From Cryoendolithus antarcticus (Eukaryota > Ascomycota > Dothideomycetes > Cladosporiales > Cladosporiaceae), in the NCBI GenBank assembly GCA_002077065.1, contig NAJO01000015.1, positions 310,001-374,000 on the forward strand: DNA of 64,000 nucleotides, in the 5' to 3' direction. Below, in pieces: positions 32,216 through 45,102 of this stretch. Position 1 is the first letter of the stretch. Each line of letters begins with the position of its first letter. Below the pieces are notes generated by a model that saw only the letters and a list, made by a program, of their open reading frames with translations, did not search any database and was not told the DNA's origin. Position numbers and translations under genes: made by a program.

Positions 32216-33196
32216 TCACCCCTCAACCCCAACCATCTCCCCGAACCGGAACTGCGCCCAGCTTCCTCCTCCCTCGTTTAAGCCCCACAGCCTCTCTCCC
32301 TTCTCGCCTTCCGCGGCAGCCCCGGCAGCAACCACAACAGGCATCAGATGCTCCAGGCTCGGATGCGCCTTTCCCACATCCTTCCTCTTTACCAACACTT
32401 CCAGAGCCTTCGCCCTCTCCTCGGCGCCCTCTTGCGTGATAGCCGCCGTCAGCGCGTCATCGAAAGGCTTGACATAAGGTGCCACGAAACTAGGCATTGA
32501 GAACGCAGCGACCATGTCCCGGATATTGTGCACGGCCATGCCGGAGCAGATGAGCTGGACGTTCTCGTCTCGGAGTGAGGCGAGGGCGCGCCCGAGAGCA
32601 AGGTGCTGGGCTACGCTGTCGGAGTCGAAAAGCGATACCTGCACTATAGGAATATTGAGTGGGTTCGTCTCTGGGTTGAACGCCACGTAGAACGGCGAAA
32701 AGACGCCGTGATCGAGGCCTCTTCGTACGCCTTCTGCTTCGATTCCAGCATCGCTCAGCAGACCAAGCACTTTCGCAGCTAGATCTGGAGAGCCAGTGTT
32801 GGGGTACTGCAGCTCGTAAAAATGTGGCGGGAACCCGTAGTAATCGTAGATCAGGCCTTGAGAGGTAGCGGTGTTAACCTCGATCGTCTTGGGACCGCCT
32901 TGCCAGTGGGCTGAAATGACCACTATAGCCTTTGGCTTGATCTGGTGGGTGACTTGGTGGCCGATCTTCTGGAGCTGCGCGTAGGCTGGATGCTTCGTGT
33001 CCTCGAACAGATTTGGGCCGCCGTGCGAGAGAAACAGAACGGGTGTGCGGGTCATGTTCGGAGATGCTCTGGGCGTAGAGGGTGTCTGACCTGTCTTGAA
33101 AATTGACGTTGCTATGAGAGGAGTGGAGAGGAGGTAGATGAAGACTGCTAGGATTGGGCCAATGTACTTGCGGTATGGAGGGTGAATGATAGGCAT
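32216..33196 (-). CDS. LigB-family extradiol aromatic ring-opening dioxygenase, with membrane anchor
   Basis: A single-exon frame of 326 aa. LigB/DODA-type enzymes use a non-haem metal ion bound by histidines to open catechol-like rings. Key features are H58 in VLFLSHGGPN, a His in VVISAHWQGG, and LDHGVFSPFYVAF. GMAVHNIRDM lies further on. Relatives in plants and fungi include DOPA 4,5-dioxygenases; the substrate here is not known. The frame from the first good ATG (MPIIHPPYRK) adds a hydrophobic segment at about residues 11-30 before the domain. Most relatives begin at the equivalent of M48 (MTRTPVLF, 33055), so the anchor may be real or the start may be internal. The open frame also extends further upstream to 33394. 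The gene diverges from the thioesterase gene. Confidence 0.83.
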   Translation of the reverse strand: MPIIHPPYRKYIGPILAVFIYLLSTPLIATSIFKTGQTPSTPRASPNMTRTPVLFLSHGGPNLFEDTKHPAYAQLQKIGHQVTHQIKPKAIVVISAHWQGGPKTIEVNTATSQGLIYDYYGFPPHFYELQYPNTGSPDLAAKVLGLLSDAGIEAEGVRRGLDHGVFSPFYVAFNPETNPLNIPIVQVSLFDSDSVAQHLALGRALASLRDENVQLICSGMAVHNIRDMVAAFSMPSFVAPYVKPFDDALTAAITQEGAEERAKALEVLVKRKDVGKAHPSLEHLMPVVVAAGAAAEGEKGERLWGLNEGGGSWAQFRFGEMVGVEG

Positions 33197-33497
33197 GCGA
33201 GGTATGAAGAGATGAGAAGGAAAGCAAGGTTGCTGTACCGGGGGCGAGTCAACATACGCTGCTACATTGCAACTCGTGATGCTTCGTAATGATCTACTGC
33301 TGTGATGAGAGTTTGGCAGCCCTTCGGCGGTGGTGAATCGCGAGGAAGTCGCGTTCATGTCAGCATGGCGGCTCCGTTCCGCTCCTTCCTCCATGGCCCC
33401 CGAGGTTTCGTCATTGCACGACTCTCAATGGCAGACGCATGCGGTAGACGGAGCGCAGTGTTCACAGACACACCGTAAGTCTTCGACAAGCTCAACC
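33197..33497. promoter_or_regulatory. Divergent region between LigB-type dioxygenase and thioesterase genes
   Basis: About 300 bp between the two start codons, so the promoters overlap closely. No specific element was recognised. Confidence 0.4.
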
Positions 33498-34364
33498 ATG
33501 GCCGTTCCAGCAGCCATCGTGATTCCCGCGCTCAAGCGCCACACAAGTACCGTGATCGTAGCCCACGGCCTCGGCGACAGGTAGGCTCTCATGCTCTCTC
33601 ATACGTTCCCGAGTCATCGCTGACTCCTCCTGTAGCGGTGCTGGCTGGTAAGCTTGCTTTTCTTTTCGTAATCCTCTCTTCCCTTCTCACTCTCTGGTAT
33701 AGGACCTTCCTAGCCCACCACTTCACCTCCCGACAGAAATTCCCCGAAACCAAATGGATATTCCCCTCCGCGCCCAGCATTCCCATAACAATCAACATGG
33801 GCACGCGCATGCCAGGCTGGTACGACATTTCGTCGTTCGAGGACCTCGCCTCTCGCTCCGAAGACGAGCCGGGCATCCTGAAATCGCAAGAATATTTCCA
33901 TGAGCTCATTGACAAGGAAGTTGAAGCGGGGATTCCGAGTGAACGGGTAGTGTTGGGAGGCTTCAGTCAGGGTGGTGCGATGGCGTTGTTGAGTGGGATT
34001 ACGAGTGAGAGGAAACTGGGAGGCGTGTTTGGGTTGAGCTGTTATTTGTTGTTGAGGGAGAAGTTGGAGGGGATGGTGCCGAAGAGTGGGTTGAATAAGG
34101 GGACGCCGATATTCATGGTACTGCGGCGCTTGATCTTGTAATGTTGTACGACTTACTGACTATTCGCAGGGCCACGGTGACGCTGACCAAGTCGTCCGAT
34201 ACGCGTGGGGCCAGCAAACCGCCGCGAAGCTGAAGGATATGGGTTATGGTGTGGAGTTCAAGACTTATCCCGGCTTGCCGCATTCTGCTGCGCCAGAGGA
34301 GCTGGATGATCTGGAGAAGTACCTCACTGCGAGGATACCAGACTTAGGCGAGAAGAAGCTATGA
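33498..34364 (+). CDS. Acyl-protein thioesterase 1 (alpha/beta hydrolase)
   Basis: Four exons (33498-33580, 33636-33647, 33703-34117, 34170-34364) encode 234 aa, the usual length for Apt1, a cytosolic serine hydrolase that removes palmitate from proteins and can act on lysophospholipids. The N-terminus has IVAHGLGDSGAGWTFLAHHF, continuous only if a 12-nt exon is included. The nucleophile serine is in GGFSQGGAMALLSG, the catalytic Asp in GHGDADQVVRY and the catalytic His in GLPHSAAPEEL. The phenylalanine-proline segment WIFPSAPSIPITINMG is typical. Introns: GTAGGC...TGTAG, GTAAGC...TATAG and GTACTG...CGCAG. The start MAVPAAIV is chosen because the frame before it shows no conservation. Confidence 0.93.
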
Positions 34365-34842
34365 CTTGACGACGTGGTGAGAGATAGTCCGAAGCATGAC
34401 ACGGTCGTGTCGCTAGCGCCGTGGGACGCTGGTGAAGTCAAGATGGTGCTTGGGCTGGCTGTGCTGGTGATGATCTGGGTGCTTACGCTTGCTGTCATGA
34501 GAAACTTTCGGGCAAGGTAAGGAAAGCCTTACAGCGACGAGATAACATTGCCGTATGCACGCCAGGACGATCAGCTAGCGCAGCTGCCGTGGTGCAACAT
34601 AACACATTGATAGACTCCAAAAACATAGAGTGCACCAGCGCAAGCCGAGTTGACAACGGTCGTTGACCAGTACACTTGCGGCGCCGGTCCAACGACATAT
34701 CGAATACTCGAACCAGCTCATATATGCACTCGTGGACTCACTCGGCTGCCACACTTCTCAAGCTCCACGACCCCTCTCATGTACAGCATCACCCGTCCTG
34801 TCCGTCTTTGGGACCGCGCATCTCTCCCACAGCAGCGCCCTT
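34365..34842. other. Convergent intergenic region (thioesterase / pyruvate carrier)
   Basis: About 480 bp of 3' flank for two converging genes. No supported gene; the local open frames are short. Confidence 0.4.
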
Positions 34843-35442
34843 TCACTTCAGCTCCTGGCTCACTTTCTCCACCCCCCTCTCGACACCCATCTCCACCTTC
34901 CTCGCACCCTCCTTGACCTCGTCCACAATCTCCTCGCCCAAGTTCTTCCCCTTCAACCCCGCCTGATAGTTCAACACCCGTCCCGTCTGTGCAGCGCCCA
35001 CACAGAACAACAGGAAGTTCACACTGGCCAAAAACATGTTCTTAGGCCGGATAACAAAGCACCACCGCGTCCAGATCAGCCCGGTGCACATCAATGCCGC
35101 GTTTTGGGAGAGGGAAAGCTTTTCAGCGGGACGGGCGAAGTTGGAGGCGCCGGCGAGGACGAGGCCCCACTATCATATTGTCAGCAACATCTCCTATGAA
35201 CTGCAATGCTAGCTCTATCATATCGACTTTGTAGGACGTACCTTCATAATCGGCGCCCAGAAATGCACCGTCTTCGGCCCCACCGTCGAGTTCCAGAATG
35301 CATCAAAGCCCGTTCGCTTGGGAGGAATGACTGTGCCGGTCGCATCTGGGATTGCGGTGCTGTTGTAGCGGCGCTGGGCGCGTAGGTTGGCCATGATCTG
35401 GTTTTGCGCGCGCAGGGCGCGGAGACCGAAGCGGGAGGACAT
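34843..35442 (-). CDS. MPC2: Mitochondrial pyruvate carrier subunit (MPC2/3-like)
   Basis: Two exons (35242-35442 and 34843-35169), joined by a GTACGT...GATAG intron, encode 175 aa. MPC proteins form a heterodimer in the inner mitochondrial membrane that imports pyruvate. The N-terminus is Arg/Ala rich (SSRFGLRALRAQNQIMANLR), suitable for mitochondrial targeting. The family signature FWNSTVGPKTVHFWAPIMK continues across the splice as WGLVLAGASNFARPAEKLS. Two more hydrophobic segments follow (LMCTGLIWTRW; FLASVNFLLFCVGAAQ). The tail is charged (EEIVDEVKEGARKVEMGVER), as in other filamentous fungi. The VGPKTVHFWAP motif points to the MPC2/MPC3 branch rather than MPC1. The gene diverges from complex I subunit B8, and a GGT microsatellite sits in its leader. 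Confidence 0.92.
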
Positions 35443-35470
35443 GCTTGCTAGTCCGGAGGGGAGATGGGAG

Positions 35471-35491
35471 GGTGGTGGTGGTGGTGGTGGT
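35471..35491. repeat. GGT trinucleotide microsatellite (7 units)
   Basis: Seven perfect GGT units (ACC on the minus strand) begin 29 nt upstream of the pyruvate carrier ATG, so they probably lie in its 5' leader. Repeat number may vary between strains. Confidence 0.9.
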
Positions 35492-35728
35492 GGGTGAGCG
35501 GCAATGGCAATGGCTGTGAGGTCTGACGCAGCTGGGAGTGAGGGTGGATTTGGGGGCGGAGATAGGGTTCGGGTATTGCCGAGGGGTTTGGGTGGAGTGT
35601 ACCGATGTACCTCATCTGTAGCTTCGTGGGCATTGACTTGCGAGACGTGAACGCCTTGTCAACCCGTTCCGCCTCTCACGACTGTCCTCCTTCACCATCC
35701 CGCCTGCCCTCCTCCCGACCACGTCACA
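35492..35728. promoter_or_regulatory. Divergent promoter region of two mitochondrial genes
   Basis: Less than 300 bp separates the starts of the pyruvate carrier and NDUFA2-like genes. Both products are mitochondrial energy-metabolism proteins, so shared regulation is plausible. No specific motif was recognised. Confidence 0.4.
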
Positions 35729-36300
35729 ATGTCCGGTAAATACGTCTTCACGAAAGCTCTCAAAGAGCTGCGCTTCCAGCATTGCCAGACGAGCGAGCAC
35801 AGCAATGCAGTCCGGTATTCTTGTCACCTCTGCCCCCTCCTTATCCTCCCTTGCAGCCTCACTAATGGTCACCTGCAAGATCGTTCCTCACGCGCGCATA
35901 CCCAACGATGAAACATCACAACCCGCACACGCCCATCATGATCCGAGAAGCATTGGATGTCTCGCCGAGGGTATGGGCACGGTATGAGTTTGGAAGGGAG
36001 AAGATGGAGCGGTTAGATGGTATGTGACTCTTGCTCTGCGGTGCATGCACTGCGCGGGCACATTGGGTGCCCATGAGTCTGCGAATGCGACGACTGGGAA
36101 GATGGAGTTATGTTTTGAATGAAGACTGCGAAGCAACCTTGATACGGCACTCGCAGGAATAGCATAGCTTGCACTGGGAGCAATGGAGAGAACGAGAGGA
36201 TTCGAGGGTGGGAAGTGCAAATGCTGACTTTTATGGCACAGGGCTGGACGCAAAAGGCATAGAGGACAAGATCACGAGTTTGGTGAAGGAAGGGCAATGA
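35729..36300 (+). CDS. NDUFA2: NADH:ubiquinone oxidoreductase B8 subunit (complex I, NDUFA2)
   Basis: Three exons (35729-35814, 35880-36019, 36242-36300) encode 94 aa, the typical size. This is an accessory subunit of mitochondrial complex I with a thioredoxin-like fold. The sequence runs KYVFTKALKELRFQHCQTSE, then RSFLTRAYPTMKHHNPHTPI, then VWARYEFGREKMERLDGL, and ends DKITSLVKEGQ. The first intron splits an Arg codon (CG|A) and the second a Gly codon (G|GG). The second intron is 222 nt, long for this window. Only one cysteine (C19) is present, whereas the mammalian protein has two. The gene converges on SMC5. Confidence 0.95.
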
Positions 36301-36651
36301 GTACGAAGTGGAGATGACGAGAGCGAACGAGAGTCTCGTGAATAGATCAAGGGGCGTCGCAGAACCTGCTGCGCTGCCGATCTGAGGATTGCAATCTCGA
36401 ATTTGGAGGCAACGGCCACGAGGTCGCTGCGACAGAGGCGCAAGGTCTCGGATATCATCGACGAAGGGAGACGTTCGCCATGTACATATGCAGCAGCAGT
36501 AAACTGACCACCACCACACTCTGTCTTGAGCGCGTGCTCGCGCGTGCAAAGCATCCGCAAGCCGTCTTCATCAGCCCAGCCTTCACCAGTATCGTCAAGC
36601 ACCAAGTCGTCAATCATGAAATTCTGCTGCTAAGTCTCGCTTCGGAGCCAC
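36301..36651. other. Convergent intergenic region (NDUFA2 / SMC5)
   Basis: About 350 bp of 3' flank for two converging genes. No gene was recognised. Confidence 0.4.
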
Positions 36652-40221
<3,570 letters not shown>

Positions 40222-41729
40222 GGTGCTGTGTGTGTACTTGTGCCAGTTCTCGGAAAGTTGAAGTGGTAAACGCGACTAGAACGCGCCTTCCTGACAGCGG
40301 CTTACCACTTTTGGGCTTCCGGCGTGCGGCCATGTCCCCAGTTTCTCCTAAGTTTGCAATGACTCGCGCCTAGATGTCGATCCTCCAGAGTTTCGTTGGC
40401 ACTTTGCGACAACATGTATCTCATTAAAGTGACCACGCTTTCATCTATTGTAGCGCATGTGCTTGGCAACAGACGACTTATGTAGTCGAACACCGCCTGG
40501 GTTAAGCATAGACGGCTGAAGACTGTGAATCGTCTTTCGCTTCCACTCTCGTCTGGGCAATAATGCAGGCCAGCATCGTATGCTTCGTATCTAGCGACTG
40601 ACAGGCAACAATGGTGCGGCAGCAGCGAAAGTACCGCACACACACATACAAAGTAGTACATGTATGCCTGGCCGTAGCATTACCAGATCTGTCATGCGTC
40701 TGCCGAGGTGTGGTCGATCAGCACCTCTCCCACCAGCCCATCTCGGACGATCTGCCTCACACCATCATTAGACTGCCATCAGAATGACTGGCTAACGAAC
40801 ATGCCGGTGGGGTGCATATGCATCCCGCTGCCACCGAGGTGCTTACAAGAGGACCATCTGTGCCGTCGTGTAGCCTTGTACACAGCTGAGCTACATACGC
40901 AAAACGCCGCTATCGCATTGGACGTCGATCGAGACCGCGGCACCACCAGGGTCATCGCAGCAGGTACTGTCAACCTCTCGTCGCCCTCTGAACTCTCAGC
41001 AAAGCGGTGCGATGTCGCGACTTTCGTTTTGTGAGACACCCCAATCTCTCACTGAGCACTGATCAGATCCTCCGACACGCCAACGAGATGAACTCCAACA
41101 CCGCCTGAGCCTCAGCCCTCCAAGCCCTCCTCCGCCGCCCCAATCGCGCTCCAATCATCTGGTGCCAACAGGCTTAAGCGAACTCTCAAAAGCCGCGAAC
41201 CGGCAAGCGGGGATCAATGCATGCATCGGCAGGAACCGAGGCCCACTTGGCAGCTGAGAATAGCTTTCATGCATATGACGATAACCTCATTTGGCTTTCT
41301 ATGCGGGCGTCTTTGCCCTGCGGCAGCCCGGGAGGAATTCGCTGCGGTGCGTGGGTGTGGAGGCTGCGTGTGTGGCTTCACATGTTCTACGCTGGGCGTA
41401 GGTAAGACAAGGTAAGAAGTGTGGCCTGGCCTCGTTGGCAGACGGTGGAATCCTACTGCTGCGCCTGCCTGGAGTTTCCATTCTCTTTCGCTGTTTGAAT
41501 TTCGTGTTACCTTCTTTCCTATCTACTGTTCGTGAGAAGGGTTTCAATTGAAGAGAGCACTTTCAAGGAAGTCTTAGTATTACCACCGCGAGGCAGCGGA
41601 TACCAGCACTGGAAACGCGCAGCCAGCATTGCCATTGAGGCACAGAAGGTTGCTAGCCGCCGGACACTACCACAGCCCCAAGGCTACCATCTAGGCCACA
41701 TAGCAGCATACAATCACATAGTCGGCGTC
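40222..41729. other. Intergenic region between SMC5 and the UBA-domain gene
   Basis: About 1.5 kb holding the SMC5 promoter and the promoter and leader of the UBA gene. Two frames of about 110-120 codons (minus 40302-40661 and plus 40708-41034) lack family features. The reading frame of the UBA gene is open back to about 41532 without an ATG, and GTGAGA at 41532 could be a donor of a leader intron. Confidence 0.4.
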
Positions 41730-44700
41730 ATGGCAGAGCCCATGTTCGCCTCGCTGAACGGCGCAGCCATGCATATTGCATCAAACGACGTGGACGTGGA
41801 CTTTACGCCATCACCGACCAACATTGCCCGACGAAGCATCTCCATCTTCTCCCGCCGAGGTACCGAGTCAGTGTCCGAGTCTCGGCCACCATTCATAGCT
41901 CAAGCAGCACTACAGCGAATGCCGAGTGCTACTACGGTCTCACCCAGCATGCGTCAGAAGAAGTGGCTACGACGCTTCAGTGCGGACGCCAGAATGCTCT
42001 CTGAGCCAACGAAGACACCCAAGGGAACGATACTCAACGCGGTACCCCCGGCACAGACTATACGCATGAGCGCCCTCGAGGAAGAGATGGCAACGAGCCC
42101 AAACGAGGAGATCTTGAGCGCTCTCAGTGCGAAGGAGCAGAACTATATGACTGCTGTGTCTACACTGAATGGTGCTGTGTCTACACTGAATGGCGAGAGC
42201 GGAGCGGTCAGGAGCCTTGCCACGTCACCTGCAGCGTCGCGATCCCCGAGCGCGAGGAAGCGGGAGTCGAATCGTATTGGTGTATGGATCAACGGTGTGG
42301 CACACTGGGATGGGAAAGCAGTCAGCCAGCCGTCATGGGTGCAACAAGAGCGCATCGTCGAGGAAACTACCGGCTTCACACCACTTCGTGCGGATGATAC
42401 CACTCAGCAGAGACCTCAGCTATCAGTGACTATACCAGAGCTGCACAAAGCTGTTGCAGACATGTCACTCTCGACTGTGACCCAGCCTCGGTGTTCGCGA
42501 CCTTTCGTGTCTGTAGCGCCTGCCAGCATACTGGCTACGTACGGGATGAGTGCTCCGCAGATCATTGTTGATGAGGATGTCTCACCACTCGACACAGCGT
42601 CAATACAAGCCACGCCCCCTCCCGAGCCTGTCACACCCAACGCAACCGAGCAGCCTGAAGAGTCACAAATGCAACAAGCACATCGCCTGTCGTCGTCCAC
42701 AGAGACTTCCACAGATCGAGACGATGATAGCGTCCACTCGCAAAGTAGCTCAGCCACTTCTGTCGAAGACGCGGCCACAGCAATTCTACATGCGCCCGAG
42801 GCGAAGCCTAATGATCCGTGGTCACCCTCCTCGACCTACTCTCGGAGTATTGGCGATGGTGCGTTCAAGCCAGCCGCACGTAATGTCGACAAGCCACTAC
42901 CTCGCATCCCTCCGCCACGGCGTATGAGACCTGCTCCGGCGCCGCCTACGCCGTCACGATCGACGGGGAGCATGAGGAGTGCACCAAGTCGGAGCCCGGA
43001 ACGCCACACTTCTCTCGGCGTGCGCAACTCAACTATGAAGCGTAGCTTGAGCACCTCTACCGCACTCCGCGCAGCTCCTCGGATGTACTCGCACAGCCCA
43101 GAACAGCATCACGAGACTAGTCCGACACTCAGCCAAGCCGAGCAAGACTTGCGCGCCCAGCTCTCTGGCATTCCCACCAACGCTGCTACCTCGGTCATTC
43201 CATCCATCCAACTCACCAAGTCTGGCTCTGTGCATCGCTCAGACAGCGTACGCAGTGTCATGCACCCACCCGCTCGAGCCCCCACACTGCCTACGAGGAG
43301 TCGTAAGCGAGACTGGCGCAAGAGTGCTGGCGCAGGACACATAGCGTCGCAAATTGTTGTTCCTCCTCTGCCCGCGAAATCCGTTGGTCGACGACGCTCG
43401 GATAGTGCACTGAAGGCTCGTAGACTGGAGGTGGAGCGACTTGGCCTGCGGCGGAGTCGTAGCGCGGCGGTCATGAGAGCTGATCTCATCATTGAAGAGT
43501 CAGCGCATCTCGACGCAGAGCAAGCTGTCGAGATGCAACCATTCGAGTACGACGACGGGCTCTGTGTCGTGCAGGGCCCCGTGGTCCTGCGCTCCGGCGT
43601 CGATCTTACAGTTGAAGCGGCCATCATGGCCGAGAGCGTGCTTCTACGGATCCTGGCTTCGCTACCTACACTGGCGGACCTGTTCAGCACGGCGACGATC
43701 AACAAAGGGATGTACCGCGTCTTCAAGGAGAACGAGATGCACCTAATCAAGACCGTGCTTCGAGCGGAGTCGCCTGCTGCGTGGGAGCTACGTGAGTGGA
43801 CGCCTGCGCCTTCTGACGAGTCTTCTGCTAGTCCTAGCAGTGCTAGCAGCGATGTCGCTGCAGAGTACACGCCATATAGCTACTTGGCTGCCCACAAAGC
43901 ATCCGTAAGCACAGCGCAGTCTCTTGCATCGCTGCTCTCGCCGCATGCGCCACTTGCCACTTCACGTCTGACCCAGGCTATACTACGGGTGTCGACATTC
44001 TGCATTATCTTTGGGCCAGCCAAGGCAAGGGAGGATGACCTTACTGGACAATTGGACTGGCTTCGCGGAGGACGTCTGGCTCGCGCCACGGACTTCTCGG
44101 CCACTGTGGACGCGGGTGGACTGGACTACGATCTCAGCTCTGTACTGCTGAACGCTCCCGACTTCTTCGGCAGCGGCAACGGCGATGGCCTAGGAAGAGA
44201 CGAGCTCGAGGACATGCTCTGGGTGTGGGAGGGTCTTGGCAGACTCATGGATGGCTGTGGCGAGATTGCGAGGGGGTTACGGATCATTCCTATGGACGTG
44301 CAGGAGTGGCAGCACTACATCCGCTCTCTAGGGCCGACTGCAGTCCTGGACCTAGCAACCCGCTCACCTTCTGAGGCTATCGCCCTTGCTCTAAGCCAGG
44401 ACTGGCAGACGTATCCCGCGACTCCCACATCACGCAGCACCTTCCTCCGCGATCCCGTCGCCCGTCTTTTGACGGAACAGCACACGTACAAGTCGGCCTC
44501 CACGGCCAGAGACACAAGTTGCAAACGCACTGCATCCCTCGCAGCAGAGATCCGCCTCTCGCGGCAAAGCAGCACAAAGCGCCGCCCCTCTGCACCCCTC
44601 CAACGCACTCCAAGTGTTCGTACCCCGCGGACTCGCCAGAACTTCTCGCTCCCATCATCACGCTCTGGCGTCCATCCCGCTTACAGAGGCCTTCCAACGC

Positions 44701-44996
44701 ATGTCGAAGAGCCAGCACAGCCTCTTCCGCCCTATTCACCAAACAGCTACGGTCATCATCGCACCCTTTCGCCACTGATCCACAGCCGGGTGGCAACTTT
44801 TGAGCGAGAGAGCATGACTAGCTCGGCGACTTTCGGCGGAGAGGCAGAGCACACGGCAGACAAGGCTATCGAGCGGCTGATGGCCATGGGATTTGGAGTA
44901 AGGGAAGTGAGAGATGCGTTGCGTCGGACAGATATGGGCGATGGATTGAGGGTGGATCGGGCCATTGAGGTGCTGATCAGGAATAGGGGATGGTAG
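41730..44996 (+). CDS. Large disordered protein with a helical domain and C-terminal UBA domain
   Basis: A single-exon frame; from the first ATG it encodes 1088 aa. Residues 1 to about 600 are low complexity, rich in Ser, Pro, Arg and Thr, with many SPxR and RSxS motifs suitable for phosphorylation. A hydrophobic helical domain follows (LIRILASLPTLADLF-like: VLLRILASLPTLADLFSTAT, KGMYRVFKENEMHLIKTVL, SRLTQAILRVSTFCIIFGPA, ELEDMLWVWEGLGRLMDGC). It looks like an F-box-associated or repeat-type helical fold that I cannot name. The last ~45 residues are a UBA domain (KAIERLMAMGFGVREVRDAL ... AIEVLIRNRGW) expected to bind ubiquitin. A role in ubiquitin-linked signalling is inference. A 21-bp in-frame tandem duplication occurs inside it. 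Confidence 0.72.
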   Translation: MAEPMFASLNGAAMHIASNDVDVDFTPSPTNIARRSISIFSRRGTESVSESRPPFIAQAALQRMPSATTVSPSMRQKKWLRRFSADARMLSEPTKTPKGTILNAVPPAQTIRMSALEEEMATSPNEEILSALSAKEQNYMTAVSTLNGAVSTLNGESGAVRSLATSPAASRSPSARKRESNRIGVWINGVAHWDGKAVSQPSWVQQERIVEETTGFTPLRADDTTQQRPQLSVTIPELHKAVADMSLSTVTQPRCSRPFVSVAPASILATYGMSAPQIIVDEDVSPLDTASIQATPPPEPVTPNATEQPEESQMQQAHRLSSSTETSTDRDDDSVHSQSSSATSVEDAATAILHAPEAKPNDPWSPSSTYSRSIGDGAFKPAARNVDKPLPRIPPPRRMRPAPAPPTPSRSTGSMRSAPSRSPERHTSLGVRNSTMKRSLSTSTALRAAPRMYSHSPEQHHETSPTLSQAEQDLRAQLSGIPTNAATSVIPSIQLTKSGSVHRSDSVRSVMHPPARAPTLPTRSRKRDWRKSAGAGHIASQIVVPPLPAKSVGRRRSDSALKARRLEVERLGLRRSRSAAVMRADLIIEESAHLDAEQAVEMQPFEYDDGLCVVQGPVVLRSGVDLTVEAAIMAESVLLRILASLPTLADLFSTATINKGMYRVFKENEMHLIKTVLRAESPAAWELREWTPAPSDESSASPSSASSDVAAEYTPYSYLAAHKASVSTAQSLASLLSPHAPLATSRLTQAILRVSTFCIIFGPAKAREDDLTGQLDWLRGGRLARATDFSATVDAGGLDYDLSSVLLNAPDFFGSGNGDGLGRDELEDMLWVWEGLGRLMDGCGEIARGLRIIPMDVQEWQHYIRSLGPTAVLDLATRSPSEAIALALSQDWQTYPATPTSRSTFLRDPVARLLTEQHTYKSASTARDTSCKRTASLAAEIRLSRQSSTKRRPSAPLQRTPSVRTPRTRQNFSLPSSRSGVHPAYRGLPTHVEEPAQPLPPYSPNSYGHHRTLSPLIHSRVATFERESMTSSATFGGEAEHTADKAIERLMAMGFGVREVRDALRRTDMGDGLRVDRAIEVLIRNRGW
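42153..42194 (+). repeat. In-frame 21-bp tandem duplication in the UBA gene
   Basis: Two copies of a 21-nt unit starting GCTGTGTCTACACTG, differing only in the last base, encode AVSTLNGAVSTLNG. The duplication keeps the frame, lies in the disordered part, and probably arose by slippage. Confidence 0.9.
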
Positions 44997-45102
44997 GAAA
45001 GAACAGATTGTCATTTGCGCGAGATACCCCACTAGGTTCATGAAGATTGCATTGCATACAATGAAGTCATACACATCATCCCAACGCCACAGTTCCAGTC
45101 TC

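Noticed and set aside
40302..41034. Two frames of about 110-120 codons in the SMC5-UBA gap
   Set aside because: No conserved segments, no clear start context and no splice partners; they could be chance or small unknown genes.
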